Counted from the first letter of the stretch, positions 10,369-19,870 are shown. The stretch is 64,000 nt of DNA from Sphingomonas sp. TZW2008 (GCF_002117915.1 NZ_BDJB01000014.1:62983-126982); one strand, 5' to 3'. Notes: generated by a model not told the origin, from the sequence alone. Program-made: numbers and translations.

Positions 10369-11091
10369 TTACTTGCCAGTCTGCTTCGCCGCCGCCGGGT
10401 CGACCGACGGCGCGCCGCTCGCCGGCGTCGCGGTGTTGGCGATATCGCCCGTCTGGCCGCGCACGTCCTTCTCGACCGCGTCGATCGCGTTCGCCGCGCC
10501 CGGCGCCGCACCGCCCGCACCCTCGACGGCATTGCCGCCCTCGGCCGCCGGCGCCGCGCCTGCTGCCGGCGCGGCCGGCAGCGGCAGGTTCGATCCCTGC
10601 TGGTTGAGGTAGAGGATGATGTTGGCGCGATCCTGCGGGTTCGACAGGCCGGCGAAGGTCATCTTGGTGCCGGGCGCGAACTTGCGCGGGCTCGTCAGCC
10701 ACGCATTCATCTTGTCGAAGTCCCAGGTGCCGCCGACCTTCTTCAGCGCATCGGAGAAGGCGTAGCCGCCCTTGCCCTGCGCCACGCCCTCACCCATCGT
10801 GCCGTACAGGTTGGGGCCGATGCCGTTCGCGCCGCCCTGGTTGATCGTGTGGCAGGCACCGCACTTCTTGAACACGTCGGCGCCCTTCGCCGCATCGGCG
10901 GTCGGCAGCAGCGACGCGATCGGCACTTCGGCCGCCCCGCCACCGCCGGCCTCTTCCGCTGCCTCGACCGGATAGCCGAACTTCTCGACCTCGCCCGAGT
11001 GGAAGATCATGCCGCCAGCGATCGAGAGCCCGAGTGCAGCACCGCACGCAGCCAGCACCCAGCCTGCAATCGTGTTGTTCCGATCGTCCAT
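10369..11091 (-). CDS. Membrane-anchored c-type cytochrome
   Basis: The 240-residue protein has one N-terminal transmembrane helix (about residues 9-30), a Gly/Ala/Glu linker, then a single cytochrome c domain with the heme site Cys77-Gly-Ala-Cys80-His81 and a likely axial Met in APGTKMTFAG. This is the layout of CycM/cytochrome c-552 type proteins, which carry electrons in the periplasm from the bc1 complex to terminal oxidases. About 70 Ala/Gly/Pro-rich residues follow the heme domain and look disordered. It is divergent from pheA across 108 bases and ends at the bidirectional terminator. The partner oxidase is not in the window. Confidence 0.92.
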   Translation of the reverse strand: MDDRNNTIAGWVLAACGAALGLSIAGGMIFHSGEVEKFGYPVEAAEEAGGGGAAEVPIASLLPTADAAKGADVFKKCGACHTINQGGANGIGPNLYGTMGEGVAQGKGGYAFSDALKKVGGTWDFDKMNAWLTSPRKFAPGTKMTFAGLSNPQDRANIILYLNQQGSNLPLPAAPAAGAAPAAEGGNAVEGAGGAAPGAANAIDAVEKDVRGQTGDIANTATPASGAPSVDPAAAKQTGK

Positions 11092-11199
11092 CTTGCGCAG
11101 TCGCCCCTGAAACGTTTGGCCGTCCCATAGAAAAGCGTGCCCACGACGGCAAGCGCGCTTGAGAGGGTCGGTATGCTCGCTTAACGCCCGTTACCCAGA

Positions 11200-12090
11200 A
11201 TGGAAAACTTCGCCGCCCCCGCCCGCCCGATCGTCGCCCGCATGGCCGATGCCGCCGCCGCCGCACCCGAGCGCGCCGTCGCGTTTCAGGGCGCGCCCGG
11301 CGCCAACAGCCACGTTGCCGCGGTCGAGGCGTTCCCCGACGGACTACCGCTGCCGTGCTTTTCGTTCGAGGATGCGATCGATGCGGTGAAGCAGGGCAAG
11401 GCCGACTGCGCGATCATCCCGATCGAAAATTCGCTCCACGGCCGCGTCGCCGACATCCATTTCCTGCTGCCCGAATCGGGGCTGGTCATCACCGGCGAGC
11501 ATTTCCTGCCGATCCGCCACGCGCTGATGGGGATCGGAACGCGCGACGAGGTGCGCGAGGCGATGAGCCACCCGCAGGCGCTCGGCCAGTGCCGCCACTG
11601 GCTGAAGGCGCACGATATCCTGCCGGTCGCCTATCCCGACACCGCCGGCGCAGCCGCGATGGTCGCCGAGCGGGGCGAGCGCAGCGTCGCCGCGCTCGCC
11701 CCGCCGGCGGCAGCCGAGATCTACGGGCTCAATTTGCTCGGCACCGATATCGCCGACGCCGATCACAACATGACGCGCTTCGTCACGCTGGCGCGCGGCG
11801 GCCAGCCGCCGGTCGGCGACGGTCCGTGGATGACGACGTTCATCTTCGAGGTGAAGAACATCCCTGCCGCGCTCTACAAGGCGCTCGGCGGCTTCGCGAC
11901 CAACGGCGTCAACATGACCAAGCTGGAAAGCTACCAGCGTGGCGGCACGTTCGCGGCGACCGATTTCTACGCCGACATCGAGGGCAAGCCGGGCGACGAG
12001 CACGTCGACCGCGCGCTGGAGGAGGTCGGCTTCCACTCGAAATGGGTTCGCGTCCTCGGCACCTATCGCCAGGCACGCAAGCGCGGATAG
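11200..12090 (+). CDS. pheA: Prephenate dehydratase
   Basis: This monofunctional prephenate dehydratase converts prephenate to phenylpyruvate in phenylalanine synthesis. The catalytic part starts at AVAFQGAPGANSH (about residue 27) and contains PIENSLHGRVADI and the family Thr-Arg-Phe motif at residues 192-194 (NMTRFV). A C-terminal ACT domain (ALYKALGGFATNGVNMTKLE) should give feedback inhibition by phenylalanine. There is no chorismate mutase domain. The length, 296 residues, fits the alphaproteobacterial form. The ATG at 11200 is the first in frame. A second at 11242 (MADAAAAAP) is possible. Confidence 0.96.
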   Translation: MENFAAPARPIVARMADAAAAAPERAVAFQGAPGANSHVAAVEAFPDGLPLPCFSFEDAIDAVKQGKADCAIIPIENSLHGRVADIHFLLPESGLVITGEHFLPIRHALMGIGTRDEVREAMSHPQALGQCRHWLKAHDILPVAYPDTAGAAAMVAERGERSVAALAPPAAAEIYGLNLLGTDIADADHNMTRFVTLARGGQPPVGDGPWMTTFIFEVKNIPAALYKALGGFATNGVNMTKLESYQRGGTFAATDFYADIEGKPGDEHVDRALEEVGFHSKWVRVLGTYRQARKRG

Positions 12091-12179
12091 CCCCAGGTGC
12101 GCGAGCGCGGATAATCGTCACGCCCGCCCCTTGCGCCGCCCCGCGCCTGTCGTATCACCTGCGACAAATCGCTGTGGGG

Positions 12180-14315
12180 ATGATGATGCGGAAGATGTTG
12201 CTCGCCGGCGCCGCGCTGGCCGTTTCGACCGGTGCGCTGGCGCAGACCGCCAAGCCGTCGCAGGCGACGGCAACCGCGCCGCGGGCCGCCAAGAAGCCGT
12301 TCCAAGTGACGTCGCCCAACGGCGCGCGCATCGACGATTATTACTGGCTGCGCGACGACACGCGCAAGAACCCGGAGATGCTGGCGTATCTTAACGCCGA
12401 GAACGCCTATGCCGATACGCAGCTCTCCGCGCTCAAGCCGCTCGAGGACACGCTGTACCGCGAGACGGTGAGCCACATCAAACAGGACGACAGCTCCATT
12501 CCGTATCTGAAGAACGGCTATTGGTATCAGTCGCGCTTCGATACCGGTGCGAACTATCCCGTCATCGAGCGGCGCAAGGGCGACAAGGCCGCGCCCGCGC
12601 AGGTGATGTTCGATCAGCCGGCGATGGCGAAGGGACATAATTTCTTCGCGCTGTCCGACTGGAGCGTCAGCCCCGACAATCGCCTCGTCGCCTATGCCGA
12701 GGACACCGTCGGCCGCCGGCAATATGTGCTGAAGGTCAAGGATCTGACGACCGGGCAGCTGCTGCCCGATACGATCACCAACGCCGAACCCAATGTGATC
12801 TGGGCGGGTGACAACCGCACGATCCTCTACGTCGCCAAGGGTCCGACGACGCTGCGCGGCTACAAGGTGATGGCGCACGTCCTTGGTACGCCCGCGGCAC
12901 AGGACCGGCTGCTGTACGAGGAGAAGGACGACACGTTTCAGATGGGGATCGGGCGCACCAGCGACGATCGCTTCGTGTGCGTCGTCGTGCAGTCCACCGT
13001 CAGCACCGAGCAGCGCTGCGCCGCCGCGGCGGCGCCCACCGCCTTCCAGGTCATCGCACCGCGCAAGCGCGACCTGCGCTACGAGGCCGATCACATGGAC
13101 GGGCGCTGGATCCTGCGCACCAATCTCAAGGCCAAGAATTATACGCTGATGACGCTCGCCGACGCCGATGTGGCGAAGGGCACGGCGGCGTGGCGCGACC
13201 TGACGCCCGCCAGCGACAGCGTGTTCATCGAAGGATTCAAGCCGTTCGCCGGCTTCGTCGCGATCGATCAGCGCGAGGGCGGTAATCGCATGATCCGCCT
13301 GCTCGACGCCGCTGGCAAATCGCTGCCCGTAAAGGCGGACGAGCCGGCGTACCGTATGGCGCTCGACGTCAACGAGGAGCCGAAGACCGATTGGGTGCGC
13401 TACACCTACGGCTCACTGGTGACGCCGACGACCACCTACGAGGTAAACGCGAAATCGGGCGAGCGGCGCGTGCTCAAGGTAGCACCCGTGCCCGGCTACG
13501 ATCCGGCGAACTACGTGACCGAACGTGTCTGGGCGGCGGCGCGCGACGGCACCAAGGTGCCGGTCAGCGTCGTCTACAAGAAGGGCGTCAAGCGCGACGG
13601 CACTGCGCCCCTGTTCCAATACGGCTACGGCAGCTACGGCGCGTCGATGGATCCGGCGGTCGATCCCGGCCGCATCGGCATGCTCGACCGCGGCGTCGTC
13701 TACGCCATCGCGCACATCCGCGGCGGGCAGGAAATGGGCCGCGGCTGGTATGACGACGGGCACCTGCTCAATAAGAAGAACAGCTTCACCGATTTCATCG
13801 ACGTGACGCGCTATCTCGTCGCGCACAAATATGCCGCGAAGGATCGCGTCGCGGCAATGGGCGGCTCGGCCGGCGGGCTGTTGATGGGCGCGGTCGCCAA
13901 CATGGCGCCACAGGATTACAGGGTGATCGTCGCGCAGGTGCCGTTCGTCGACGTGGTGACGACGATGCTCGACGCATCGATCCCGCTCACCACCTTCGAA
14001 TACGACGAATGGGGCAACCCGGCACAGAAGCCATACTATGATTACATGCTGAGCTACTCGCCCTACGATCAGGTTGCGGCGAAGGGCTATCCGGCGATGT
14101 ACGTCGGCACCGGGCTGTGGGACAGCCAGGTGCAATATTACGAGCCCGCCAAATGGGTCGCCAAGCTGCGCGAGATGAAGACCGATACCAATCCGCTGCT
14201 CTTCCGCGTCAACATGGAGGCGGGGCACGGCGGCAAGTCCGGCCGGTTCGAGCGCTATCGCCAGAACGCCGAATGGGGCGCGTTCGTGCTGCAGCAACTG
14301 AACGTGGCGAACTGA
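12180..14315 (+). CDS. Periplasmic S9 family prolyl oligopeptidase (oligopeptidase B-like)
   Basis: A 711-residue serine peptidase with a clear Sec signal peptide (MMMRKMLLAGAALAVSTGALA, cut after AQ), so it is exported. A beta-propeller part (residues ~60-440) precedes the alpha/beta-hydrolase domain with nucleophile Ser563 in MGGSAGG, Asp648 in GLWDSQVQ and His683 in EAGHGGKSGR. The domain order and the IRGGQEMGRGWYDDG block are those of S9A oligopeptidase B, which cuts short peptides after basic residues. Three tandem ATGs leave the exact start open, and the third has the best spacing to GGGG. The reading frame extends far upstream without similarity, antisense of nothing but inside pheA. 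Confidence 0.94.
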   Translation: MMMRKMLLAGAALAVSTGALAQTAKPSQATATAPRAAKKPFQVTSPNGARIDDYYWLRDDTRKNPEMLAYLNAENAYADTQLSALKPLEDTLYRETVSHIKQDDSSIPYLKNGYWYQSRFDTGANYPVIERRKGDKAAPAQVMFDQPAMAKGHNFFALSDWSVSPDNRLVAYAEDTVGRRQYVLKVKDLTTGQLLPDTITNAEPNVIWAGDNRTILYVAKGPTTLRGYKVMAHVLGTPAAQDRLLYEEKDDTFQMGIGRTSDDRFVCVVVQSTVSTEQRCAAAAAPTAFQVIAPRKRDLRYEADHMDGRWILRTNLKAKNYTLMTLADADVAKGTAAWRDLTPASDSVFIEGFKPFAGFVAIDQREGGNRMIRLLDAAGKSLPVKADEPAYRMALDVNEEPKTDWVRYTYGSLVTPTTTYEVNAKSGERRVLKVAPVPGYDPANYVTERVWAAARDGTKVPVSVVYKKGVKRDGTAPLFQYGYGSYGASMDPAVDPGRIGMLDRGVVYAIAHIRGGQEMGRGWYDDGHLLNKKNSFTDFIDVTRYLVAHKYAAKDRVAAMGGSAGGLLMGAVANMAPQDYRVIVAQVPFVDVVTTMLDASIPLTTFEYDEWGNPAQKPYYDYMLSYSPYDQVAAKGYPAMYVGTGLWDSQVQYYEPAKWVAKLREMKTDTNPLLFRVNMEAGHGGKSGRFERYRQNAEWGAFVLQQLNVAN

Positions 14316-14346
14316 GCGGCGGACGAACACCCGTACCGCGGCCTTG

Positions 14347-14380
14347 AATCGGCGCGTCGATCGTCAGGCGCGCCGATTTT
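14347..14380 (+). terminator. Intrinsic terminator after the S9 peptidase gene
   Basis: AATCGGCGCG and CGCGCCGATT form a perfect 10-base-pair stem around a 12-base loop and end in TTTT. It sits 31 bases after the peptidase stop in the 188-base convergent gap to the enoyl-CoA hydratase gene. No other feature is seen in this gap. Confidence 0.75.
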
Positions 14381-14503
14381 GGCTCGAGACGATGCGGCTA
14401 TTCGTTGGCGCTAATCCCGGTCGGCGATAGCTGCAAGGCGCGCGTTGTCGCGGGTCGAGCCTGGATTTCTCCTCGCAAACCAGGAAGCCGGAAGCGGGTT
14501 CCG

Positions 14504-15337
14504 CTATTCCCTGCCCATCCGGGTGCGGATGGCTGAAGGCAGGTTGCTCGGATCGATCGGCAGCCCGTGCACCAGCTGGTTGTGCGCATGCGCCAGCTGA
14601 TGATTGGCGAAGGCGGTGCGCATAGCATCGGCGCGCCCCATCCGGTCCTGCGCGGCGTTGATCGATTCCTTCGCGAGCTTCAGCGTGAAGCGATTGGTGC
14701 GCGCGATCCGCTCGGCGAGCGCAAGGGTGAAATCCGCCAGTGCGTCTCGAGGTACGACGTGGTTGACCATGCCGAGCCGGAGCGCCTCGTCCGCTGCGAG
14801 CCAGTCGCCGGTGAACAGCCACTCCTTCGCCTTGCGCACGCCGAGCTCGAACGGGTGGTGAAAAAGCTCGACGCCCGGTACGCCCATGTCGGCGGCACTG
14901 TTGTCGCGAAAGCGCGCGTCCTCGGCGCAGACGATCAGGTCGCACGCCCACGCGAGCATCACGCCGCCGGCGATCGCGATCCCCTGTACCGCCGCGATCG
15001 TCGGCTTGGGTAGGTTGCGCCATCGCTCGGTGATGTCGAGATATAGCGCCCGCTCGCGCGAATAGCCCGCCTCCCAACCCGCGCCGCCGAAGTCACCCCA
15101 CGCGCCGCGCGCCGCGGCCGGATCGAGCGGCCCATCGGACAGATCGTGCCCGGCGCAGAAATGGTCGCCTTCCGCCGCCAGGATGATGACGGAGACATCG
15201 TCGTCGCGCGCGGCGCGGGTGAACGCGTCGTCGAGCGCGTGCGTCATCGCCGCGCCCTGCGCGTTGCGTTTCTCGGCCCGGTGGAGGACGATCCGCGCCA
15301 CCCTTGGCGCCGGCGTCTCGTACCGGACCTGGCTCAT
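14504..15337 (-). CDS. Enoyl-CoA hydratase/isomerase family protein
   Basis: A 277-residue crotonase-fold protein starting MSQVRYETPAPRVARIVLHR. It shows the oxyanion-hole blocks FCAGHDLSDGP and GIAIAGGVMLAWACDL, the acyl-CoA binding core. It probably hydrates or isomerises an enoyl-CoA, but the substrate cannot be told. At the position where canonical hydratases carry a catalytic Glu the sequence reads DNSAADMGVPGVELFHHPFE, so the subfamily is uncertain. The start codon overlaps the nudC stop by four bases (ATGA), as in a translationally coupled pair. The reading frame open upstream of this start is the shadow of nudC. Confidence 0.9.
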   Translation of the reverse strand: MSQVRYETPAPRVARIVLHRAEKRNAQGAAMTHALDDAFTRAARDDDVSVIILAAEGDHFCAGHDLSDGPLDPAAARGAWGDFGGAGWEAGYSRERALYLDITERWRNLPKPTIAAVQGIAIAGGVMLAWACDLIVCAEDARFRDNSAADMGVPGVELFHHPFELGVRKAKEWLFTGDWLAADEALRLGMVNHVVPRDALADFTLALAERIARTNRFTLKLAKESINAAQDRMGRADAMRTAFANHQLAHAHNQLVHGLPIDPSNLPSAIRTRMGRE

Positions 15338-16200
15338 TCCGCGGCCCAGATCGTCAGCAGCGTGTGCGCGATCGCGTACGGCGGCGGCGCGATGAACGGC
15401 CCGTCGCCGGCAAGCGCCGCGCGCACCTCGTCGCGGGTGAACCAGTCCGCCGCGTCGAGCTCGTTCTCGTCGAGCGTGATCTTGTCGTCCTGAGCGATGC
15501 CGACGCAGGCGATCATCAGCTGCGAGGGGAACGGCCACGGCTGGCTCGACAGATAGCGCACCCCGCTGACGCGTACGCCTGCCTCCTCCTCGATCTCGCG
15601 CGCCACCGCCTCCTCGATCGATTCGCCCGGCTCCAGAAAGCCGGCGAGTGCGGAGTATCGCCCCTGTGGCCATGCCGGCTGCCGCCCCAGCAGCGCCCGC
15701 CCGTCATGTTCGGCGATCATGATCACAACCGGATCGACGCGCGGGAAATGCTCGGTCTTGCACGATCCGCACTTGCGGCCCCAACCGGCGCGGAACAGCG
15801 TGGTCGGGTTGCCGCAATTGGCACAGAAGCCGTGCCGTGCGTGCCAGTCGATCACGCTACGCGCCGCGGCGAAGGTCGCCGCCTCGCCGGGGCGGAGCTG
15901 GTCGAGCACGCCGAACAGATTGGGTGAGCGGAACGGTGGCGGCGCCGCCTCCCCCGGCACGAAGGCGGCGAAGCGCGGCTTGCCGTCCTCCAGCCCGAGG
16001 AGGATGAATTCCGCCTCGTCGGGCGCCTCGGTCAGCATCGTCCAGGCGAGCCGGCCGTCGTCGGTAACCTCGGGCTCATAGTTGTGCAATTTGAGCAACC
16101 GCGCCTGCCAATTGCCCATCGCGCTCGCCAACGCATCGTCATCATGCCGCAGGCGATCGGCGCGATCGAGCGTACCGCCGGTGAAGCCGGGCACGATCAT
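15334..16200 (-). CDS. nudC: NAD(+) diphosphatase (Nudix hydrolase)
   Basis: The 288-residue protein has the NudC order: a variable N-terminal domain, a four-cysteine zinc ribbon (FCANCGNP ... RKCGSCKTEHFPR), then the Nudix box (GFLEPGESIEEAVAREIEEE) and the downstream SQPWPFPSQLM motif specific to NADH pyrophosphatases. It hydrolyses NAD(H), or removes NAD caps from RNA, giving NMN and AMP. The start MIVPGFTGGTLDR overlaps the stop of the upstream serine hydrolase by four bases. The gene is the middle one of a mutY / serine hydrolase / nudC / hydratase run. Confidence 0.95.
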   Translation of the reverse strand: MIVPGFTGGTLDRADRLRHDDDALASAMGNWQARLLKLHNYEPEVTDDGRLAWTMLTEAPDEAEFILLGLEDGKPRFAAFVPGEAAPPPFRSPNLFGVLDQLRPGEAATFAAARSVIDWHARHGFCANCGNPTTLFRAGWGRKCGSCKTEHFPRVDPVVIMIAEHDGRALLGRQPAWPQGRYSALAGFLEPGESIEEAVAREIEEEAGVRVSGVRYLSSQPWPFPSQLMIACVGIAQDDKITLDENELDAADWFTRDEVRAALAGDGPFIAPPPYAIAHTLLTIWAAE

Positions 16201-17552
16201 CGCGGCATCATCCGCGCCATATCGCGCGCGAGCGCGGCGGGCACGCTTTGCCGCAGCCCCCATTTCTCTGCCGGGAAATATTGCACCATCACCGTTCCTC
16301 GCATCCTCCGCGCCGGATCGACCCACGCGATCGTTCCCGCCGCGCCGCCCCAGCCATAGGTGCCCTTCGACGGCCCGCCGTTCGGCGCATCCTCCAGGTA
16401 CACCGAGCCGCCGGCGCCGAACCCCATCCGGGCCGACATCGCGCCCCCGGTGCCGCCGCCGATCCCACCGAACGTCACCCCCGCGGGCAGCAGGTTCGAC
16501 ATGCCGAGCGCTACTGTTTCGCGCTTCATCACCTGCCGCCCGTCGAGCGTGCCGCCGTTCGCGAGCATGTGGAGGAAGCGGTCGTAATCGCGCGCGCTGG
16601 ATACCAGCCCCGCCCCGCCATAGGGAAATCTGGGCGGCGAGAGGTATACCGACGTCGCACCGGGATCGAGCGGACTGCGCGTATCGCCGACGAAGACGTA
16701 GTTGGTCGACAATCGCCCCGCCTCGCTGGCCGGCACGCTCCAATAGGTCGATCGCATGCCGAGCGGATCGAGCAGCCGCGTCTGCACGAAGCGGTCGAAT
16801 GGCATCCCGCTCGCCTTCTCGATCACCGCGCCCATCACGTCGAGCCCGATCGAGTAGCTCCATTTGGTGCCGGGCTCGGCGATCAGCGGCACACTGGCGA
16901 CACGGTTGGCGAATTCGGCGAGCGTCGTCGGCCGCGCACGCCGCGCCTGCGCCTCGACCTGAGCGTTGACCTGCCCCGGCAGGATGCCGAGCCGCTCATA
17001 TTCCTTGAGCAGCGGGCCCTTCGCCGAGATATTGTACGACAGGCCGGCAGTGTGCGTCAGCAGGTGGCGGATCAGGATCGGGTTTTTGGCGGGTACGCTG
17101 CTTAGCGACGTGTCCGGGCTAGTCAGCACGCGCATCGTGGCGAAGGCGGGGAAATATTTGCTCACCGGATCGTCGAGGTTGAGCTTGCCGTCCTCGACCA
17201 GCAACATCGCCGCCATGCCGGTGATCGGCTTGGTCATCGAATAGATCCGCCACAGGCTGTCCGGCCCGGCGGCGGGCGCGGTCGGCGCGTCGGCGATCCG
17301 CCCGGCCGACACGAATTGCGTCGGAAAATCGCCGACCCCGAACGCCCCGACAATGCCGGGCATCTTGTCCGACGCGACAAGGCCGTCGAATAGCGCCTGC
17401 GTCGCCGGCAGGATCGGATTGCCGCGCTGGGATGACGAGGCCGATGCGATGGACGGTGTCGGCACGGCTACCGGCTGCGCCTGCCGCGCGTGAAGCCCGC
17501 CGGCCAGCAGGATCATCGCCGCGCTGGTGCCGGCTAACCACGTCATCCGCAT
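16197..17552 (-). CDS. Serine hydrolase, class C beta-lactamase-like
   Basis: The start at 17552 follows a strong GGGAGG site and gives a signal peptide (WLAGTSAAMILLAGGLHA), so the 451-residue protein is exported. The penicillin-binding-protein/class C lactamase fold shows the Ser105-x-x-Lys108 motif (YSMTK) and Tyr233 in WSYSIGLDVMG in place of the lactamase Tyr-x-Asn. Such proteins are usually esterases or D-aminopeptidase-like enzymes, so antibiotic hydrolysis should not be assumed. It overlaps the end of mutY by about ten bases and the start of nudC by four. Confidence 0.9.
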   Translation of the reverse strand: MRMTWLAGTSAAMILLAGGLHARQAQPVAVPTPSIASASSSQRGNPILPATQALFDGLVASDKMPGIVGAFGVGDFPTQFVSAGRIADAPTAPAAGPDSLWRIYSMTKPITGMAAMLLVEDGKLNLDDPVSKYFPAFATMRVLTSPDTSLSSVPAKNPILIRHLLTHTAGLSYNISAKGPLLKEYERLGILPGQVNAQVEAQARRARPTTLAEFANRVASVPLIAEPGTKWSYSIGLDVMGAVIEKASGMPFDRFVQTRLLDPLGMRSTYWSVPASEAGRLSTNYVFVGDTRSPLDPGATSVYLSPPRFPYGGAGLVSSARDYDRFLHMLANGGTLDGRQVMKRETVALGMSNLLPAGVTFGGIGGGTGGAMSARMGFGAGGSVYLEDAPNGGPSKGTYGWGGAAGTIAWVDPARRMRGTVMVQYFPAEKWGLRQSVPAALARDMARMMPR

Positions 17553-18607
17553 CGCTTCCTCCCTATCGCCTCGGCCGCCTTGCCGAACACGGTCGGCAGG
17601 CCGGCTTCGGCCAGGCGATCGACCGGCCACCAGCGTGCGTCCCCGTTCGGCTCGACGTCGGTCGCTGAATGCGCGTCAACGCACGCCACGGCAAGCGCGA
17701 GTTCGAGCGTGAAATGGGTAAAGCCATGGCTCACCTCGTCGTTCAGCACCGTCCAGTCCGCCGCCGCTGCCGGCGCATCGACGAGGCCGGGCCGATCCGC
17801 GAGCCACGGCCCGGTAGGCAGCGCCCGCATACCGCCGAGCAGACCCTTTTCAGGCCGCCGGACAAGCAAGACGTCGCGACCGCCGTCCGCGCCGATCCAC
17901 TCGAGCCAGAAGATCGTGCCGTAGCGTGTCGGGCGCGGCTTCTTCGCTGTCTTGACCGGAAAGGCTTCCTGCTCGCCCGCCGCCTTCGCCGCGCATCGAT
18001 CGGCGAGCGGACACAGCAGGCACTTCGGACGCCGCGGCGTGCAGATCGCTGATCCCAGATCCATCATCGCCTGCGCGAAATCACCCGCGCGGGTGTCGGG
18101 CGTGATCGTCTCGGCAGCGGCGCGAACGGCGGGCTTGCCGGCGGCGCGGAATAGCCGGGCGACGACCCGCTCGACGTTCGCGTCGATCACCACTGCGCGT
18201 CGGCCGAAAGCGATCGCGGCAACCGCAGCGGCGGTATAGTCGCCCAGTCCGGGCAGGCGTCGCAGTGTTGCCTCGGTATCGGGAAAGCGGCCATCGTGAT
18301 CGGCCACCACGGCGCGCGCCGCCTTCACCAGATTGCGCGCCCGAGCATAATAGCCGAGCCCGGCCCATGCGGCCATCACGTCCGCTTCCTCTGCCGCCGC
18401 GAGGCTTGCGACGTCGGGCCAGCGCGCCACCCACGCTGCAAAGCGCGGCCGCACCGTCGCGACGGTGGTCTGCTGCAGCATCACCTCAGATAGCCAGACG
18501 CGGTACGGATCGGGCGCTGTCCCGGGCAGCGCACGCCACGGCAGCGTGCGCGCGTGCTGGTCGTACCAGGCGAGCAGAGGATCGGCGATCAGGCGCTTGG
18601 CGTCCAC
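17543..18607 (-). CDS. mutY: A/G-specific adenine glycosylase
   Basis: MutY removes adenine mispaired with 8-oxoguanine. The GTG start at 18607 gives 354 residues. The catalytic Glu41 is in LSEVMLQQTT. The helix-hairpin-helix and Asp are in LPGLGDYTAAAVAAIAFGRRA and VVIDANVERV. The iron-sulfur loop has four cysteines (CTPRRPKCLLCPLADRC). A C-terminal NUDIX-like domain (TRYGTIFWLEW onward) recognises 8-oxoguanine. The open frame upstream of the GTG has no similarity and runs antisense into the divergent dciA-like gene. No ATG fits, so GTG is the likely start. Confidence 0.95.
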   Translation of the reverse strand: MDAKRLIADPLLAWYDQHARTLPWRALPGTAPDPYRVWLSEVMLQQTTVATVRPRFAAWVARWPDVASLAAAEEADVMAAWAGLGYYARARNLVKAARAVVADHDGRFPDTEATLRRLPGLGDYTAAAVAAIAFGRRAVVIDANVERVVARLFRAAGKPAVRAAAETITPDTRAGDFAQAMMDLGSAICTPRRPKCLLCPLADRCAAKAAGEQEAFPVKTAKKPRPTRYGTIFWLEWIGADGGRDVLLVRRPEKGLLGGMRALPTGPWLADRPGLVDAPAAAADWTVLNDEVSHGFTHFTLELALAVACVDAHSATDVEPNGDARWWPVDRLAEAGLPTVFGKAAEAIGRKRCG

Positions 18608-18633
18608 GCCCCGGCTATGGCATGAGGCGCGCC

Positions 18634-19158
18634 ATGAGCAAGCGCCTGCGCGCCCCCCAAACCGGCCCCGCCGCCGAGCCCGTGCGATCGAACCGCTCGC
18701 GCCAGGTGTCCGAACTTCTGCCGCACGTCGGCGGGGCGGCGTTCCGGCGCTTCGGCTTCGTGCAATCGTCGATCGTGACGCGCTGGCCGGAGATCGTCGG
18801 CGAGCGGCTGGCGGCGGCGAGCGCACCCGAATCGATCAAGTTCCCGATGGGCAAGAAGCAGGACGGCACGCTGACGCTCGTCGCGCGCGGCGCGCACGCG
18901 GTGATGATCCAGCACGTCATCCCCGAGATCATCGAGCGGGTGAACCGGTTCTTCGGCTATGCCGCGGTCGCCAAGGTGACGATCCGCCAAGGCGAGGTCG
19001 CAGCGCGCCCCAAGCCGCGCGTCGCAGCGGCACCTCAGCCCGTTCCCGCGGAACTCGGCCAGAGCCTCAAGACCATCGAAGACCCCGAACTCAAGGCCGT
19101 TCTGGAGGCGCTCGCCGCCGGGATCGGCGCCTCCAGCGGATTGCCCATCGTCAAATGA
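18634..19158 (+). CDS. DUF721 / DciA-like protein
   Basis: A 174-residue protein with the DUF721 core (QVSELLPHVGGAAFRRFGF ... ITRWPEIVGERLA-like ... LTLVARGAHAVMIQHVIPEI). DUF721 includes DciA, the ancestral loader of the replicative helicase DnaB. The Sphingomonadales members are usually just labelled DUF721. A basic N-terminus and a Pro/Ala-rich tail flank the domain. The ATG at 18634 was preferred over one 12 bases upstream because GAGG sits six bases ahead. It is divergent from mutY with only 26 bases between starts, and its stop overlaps the next start (ATGA). Confidence 0.85.
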   Translation: MSKRLRAPQTGPAAEPVRSNRSRQVSELLPHVGGAAFRRFGFVQSSIVTRWPEIVGERLAAASAPESIKFPMGKKQDGTLTLVARGAHAVMIQHVIPEIIERVNRFFGYAAVAKVTIRQGEVAARPKPRVAAAPQPVPAELGQSLKTIEDPELKAVLEALAAGIGASSGLPIVK

Positions 19159-19829
19159 AGAAGCTGCTCGCTCTCGCGCTCGCCGTAACCCTCGCCGCGC
19201 CGCTCACCGCCGCCGCGCCAAAACCGTGGCCGTCGGTAGCGACGCCGGCGGCGCAGGGCAGCTACGTCATCGGCAATCCCAAGGCGAAGGTGAAGCTGGT
19301 CGAATACGTCAGCTACACCTGCCCGCATTGTGCGCATTTCGCGCGCGATTCGGCGGCGGTGCTGAAGGGTCGGATGATTGCGTCGGGCTCTACCAGCCTC
19401 GAAGTGCGCAGTTCGGTGCACGATCGCTATGATCTGGTCGCGGCGACGCTGGCACGCTGCTCGGGCCCCGCGCTATTCCCCAAGATGCACGAGGCGCTCT
19501 TCGCCCGGCAGGACGAGTGGCTGAACAAGGCGGTCGCGTTCGATCCGGTCGGCGGGCAGAACCCGGCTGGCACCACGCAGGCGCAGAAGATGCGTAGCCT
19601 CGCCAATGGCGCCGGACTGAGCGACATCGCCAAGGCGGCCGGGATGACCGATGCGTCGATCAACGCGTGCTTCGCGAACGAGGCGAACGTCACCAAGACG
19701 CTCGCGGTCGCTCAAGGCATGCAGGGCAAGATCAAGGGCACGCCGACGTTCGAACTGAACGGTAAGCTGATCGAGAATACCGACTGGGCGAAGCTCGAGC
19801 CGATGCTGCGCGCTGCCGGCGCGCGCTGA
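19155..19829 (+). CDS. DsbA-like thioredoxin-fold protein (periplasmic)
   Basis: The 224-residue protein starts within the stop of the dciA-like gene. An N-terminal signal (KKLLALALAVTLAAPLTAAA) exports it. The thioredoxin fold has the active site Cys56-Pro-His-Cys59 in YVSYTCPHCAHFA, the same CPHC as DsbA, and the cis-proline loop KGTPTFELNG. It probably introduces or shuffles disulfides in the periplasm. A paralogue follows directly, so this is a tandem pair ahead of smc. Confidence 0.92.
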   Translation: MKKLLALALAVTLAAPLTAAAPKPWPSVATPAAQGSYVIGNPKAKVKLVEYVSYTCPHCAHFARDSAAVLKGRMIASGSTSLEVRSSVHDRYDLVAATLARCSGPALFPKMHEALFARQDEWLNKAVAFDPVGGQNPAGTTQAQKMRSLANGAGLSDIAKAAGMTDASINACFANEANVTKTLAVAQGMQGKIKGTPTFELNGKLIENTDWAKLEPMLRAAGAR

Positions 19830-19870
19830 TCTCTCGGCCGCCTCCCGCCCGATTTCAACGGAGTAGATTG

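Noticed and set aside
11355..12179. N-terminal extension of the S9 peptidase frame by 275 codons
   Set aside because: This stretch lies inside pheA in another frame, is Arg/Pro-rich, and would bury the clear signal peptide at 12180.
16197..17552. Beta-lactamase resistance gene
   Set aside because: The fold is class C-like, but the Tyr-x-Asn motif is Tyr-Ser-Ile and the context is metabolic. A general serine hydrolase is the safer call.
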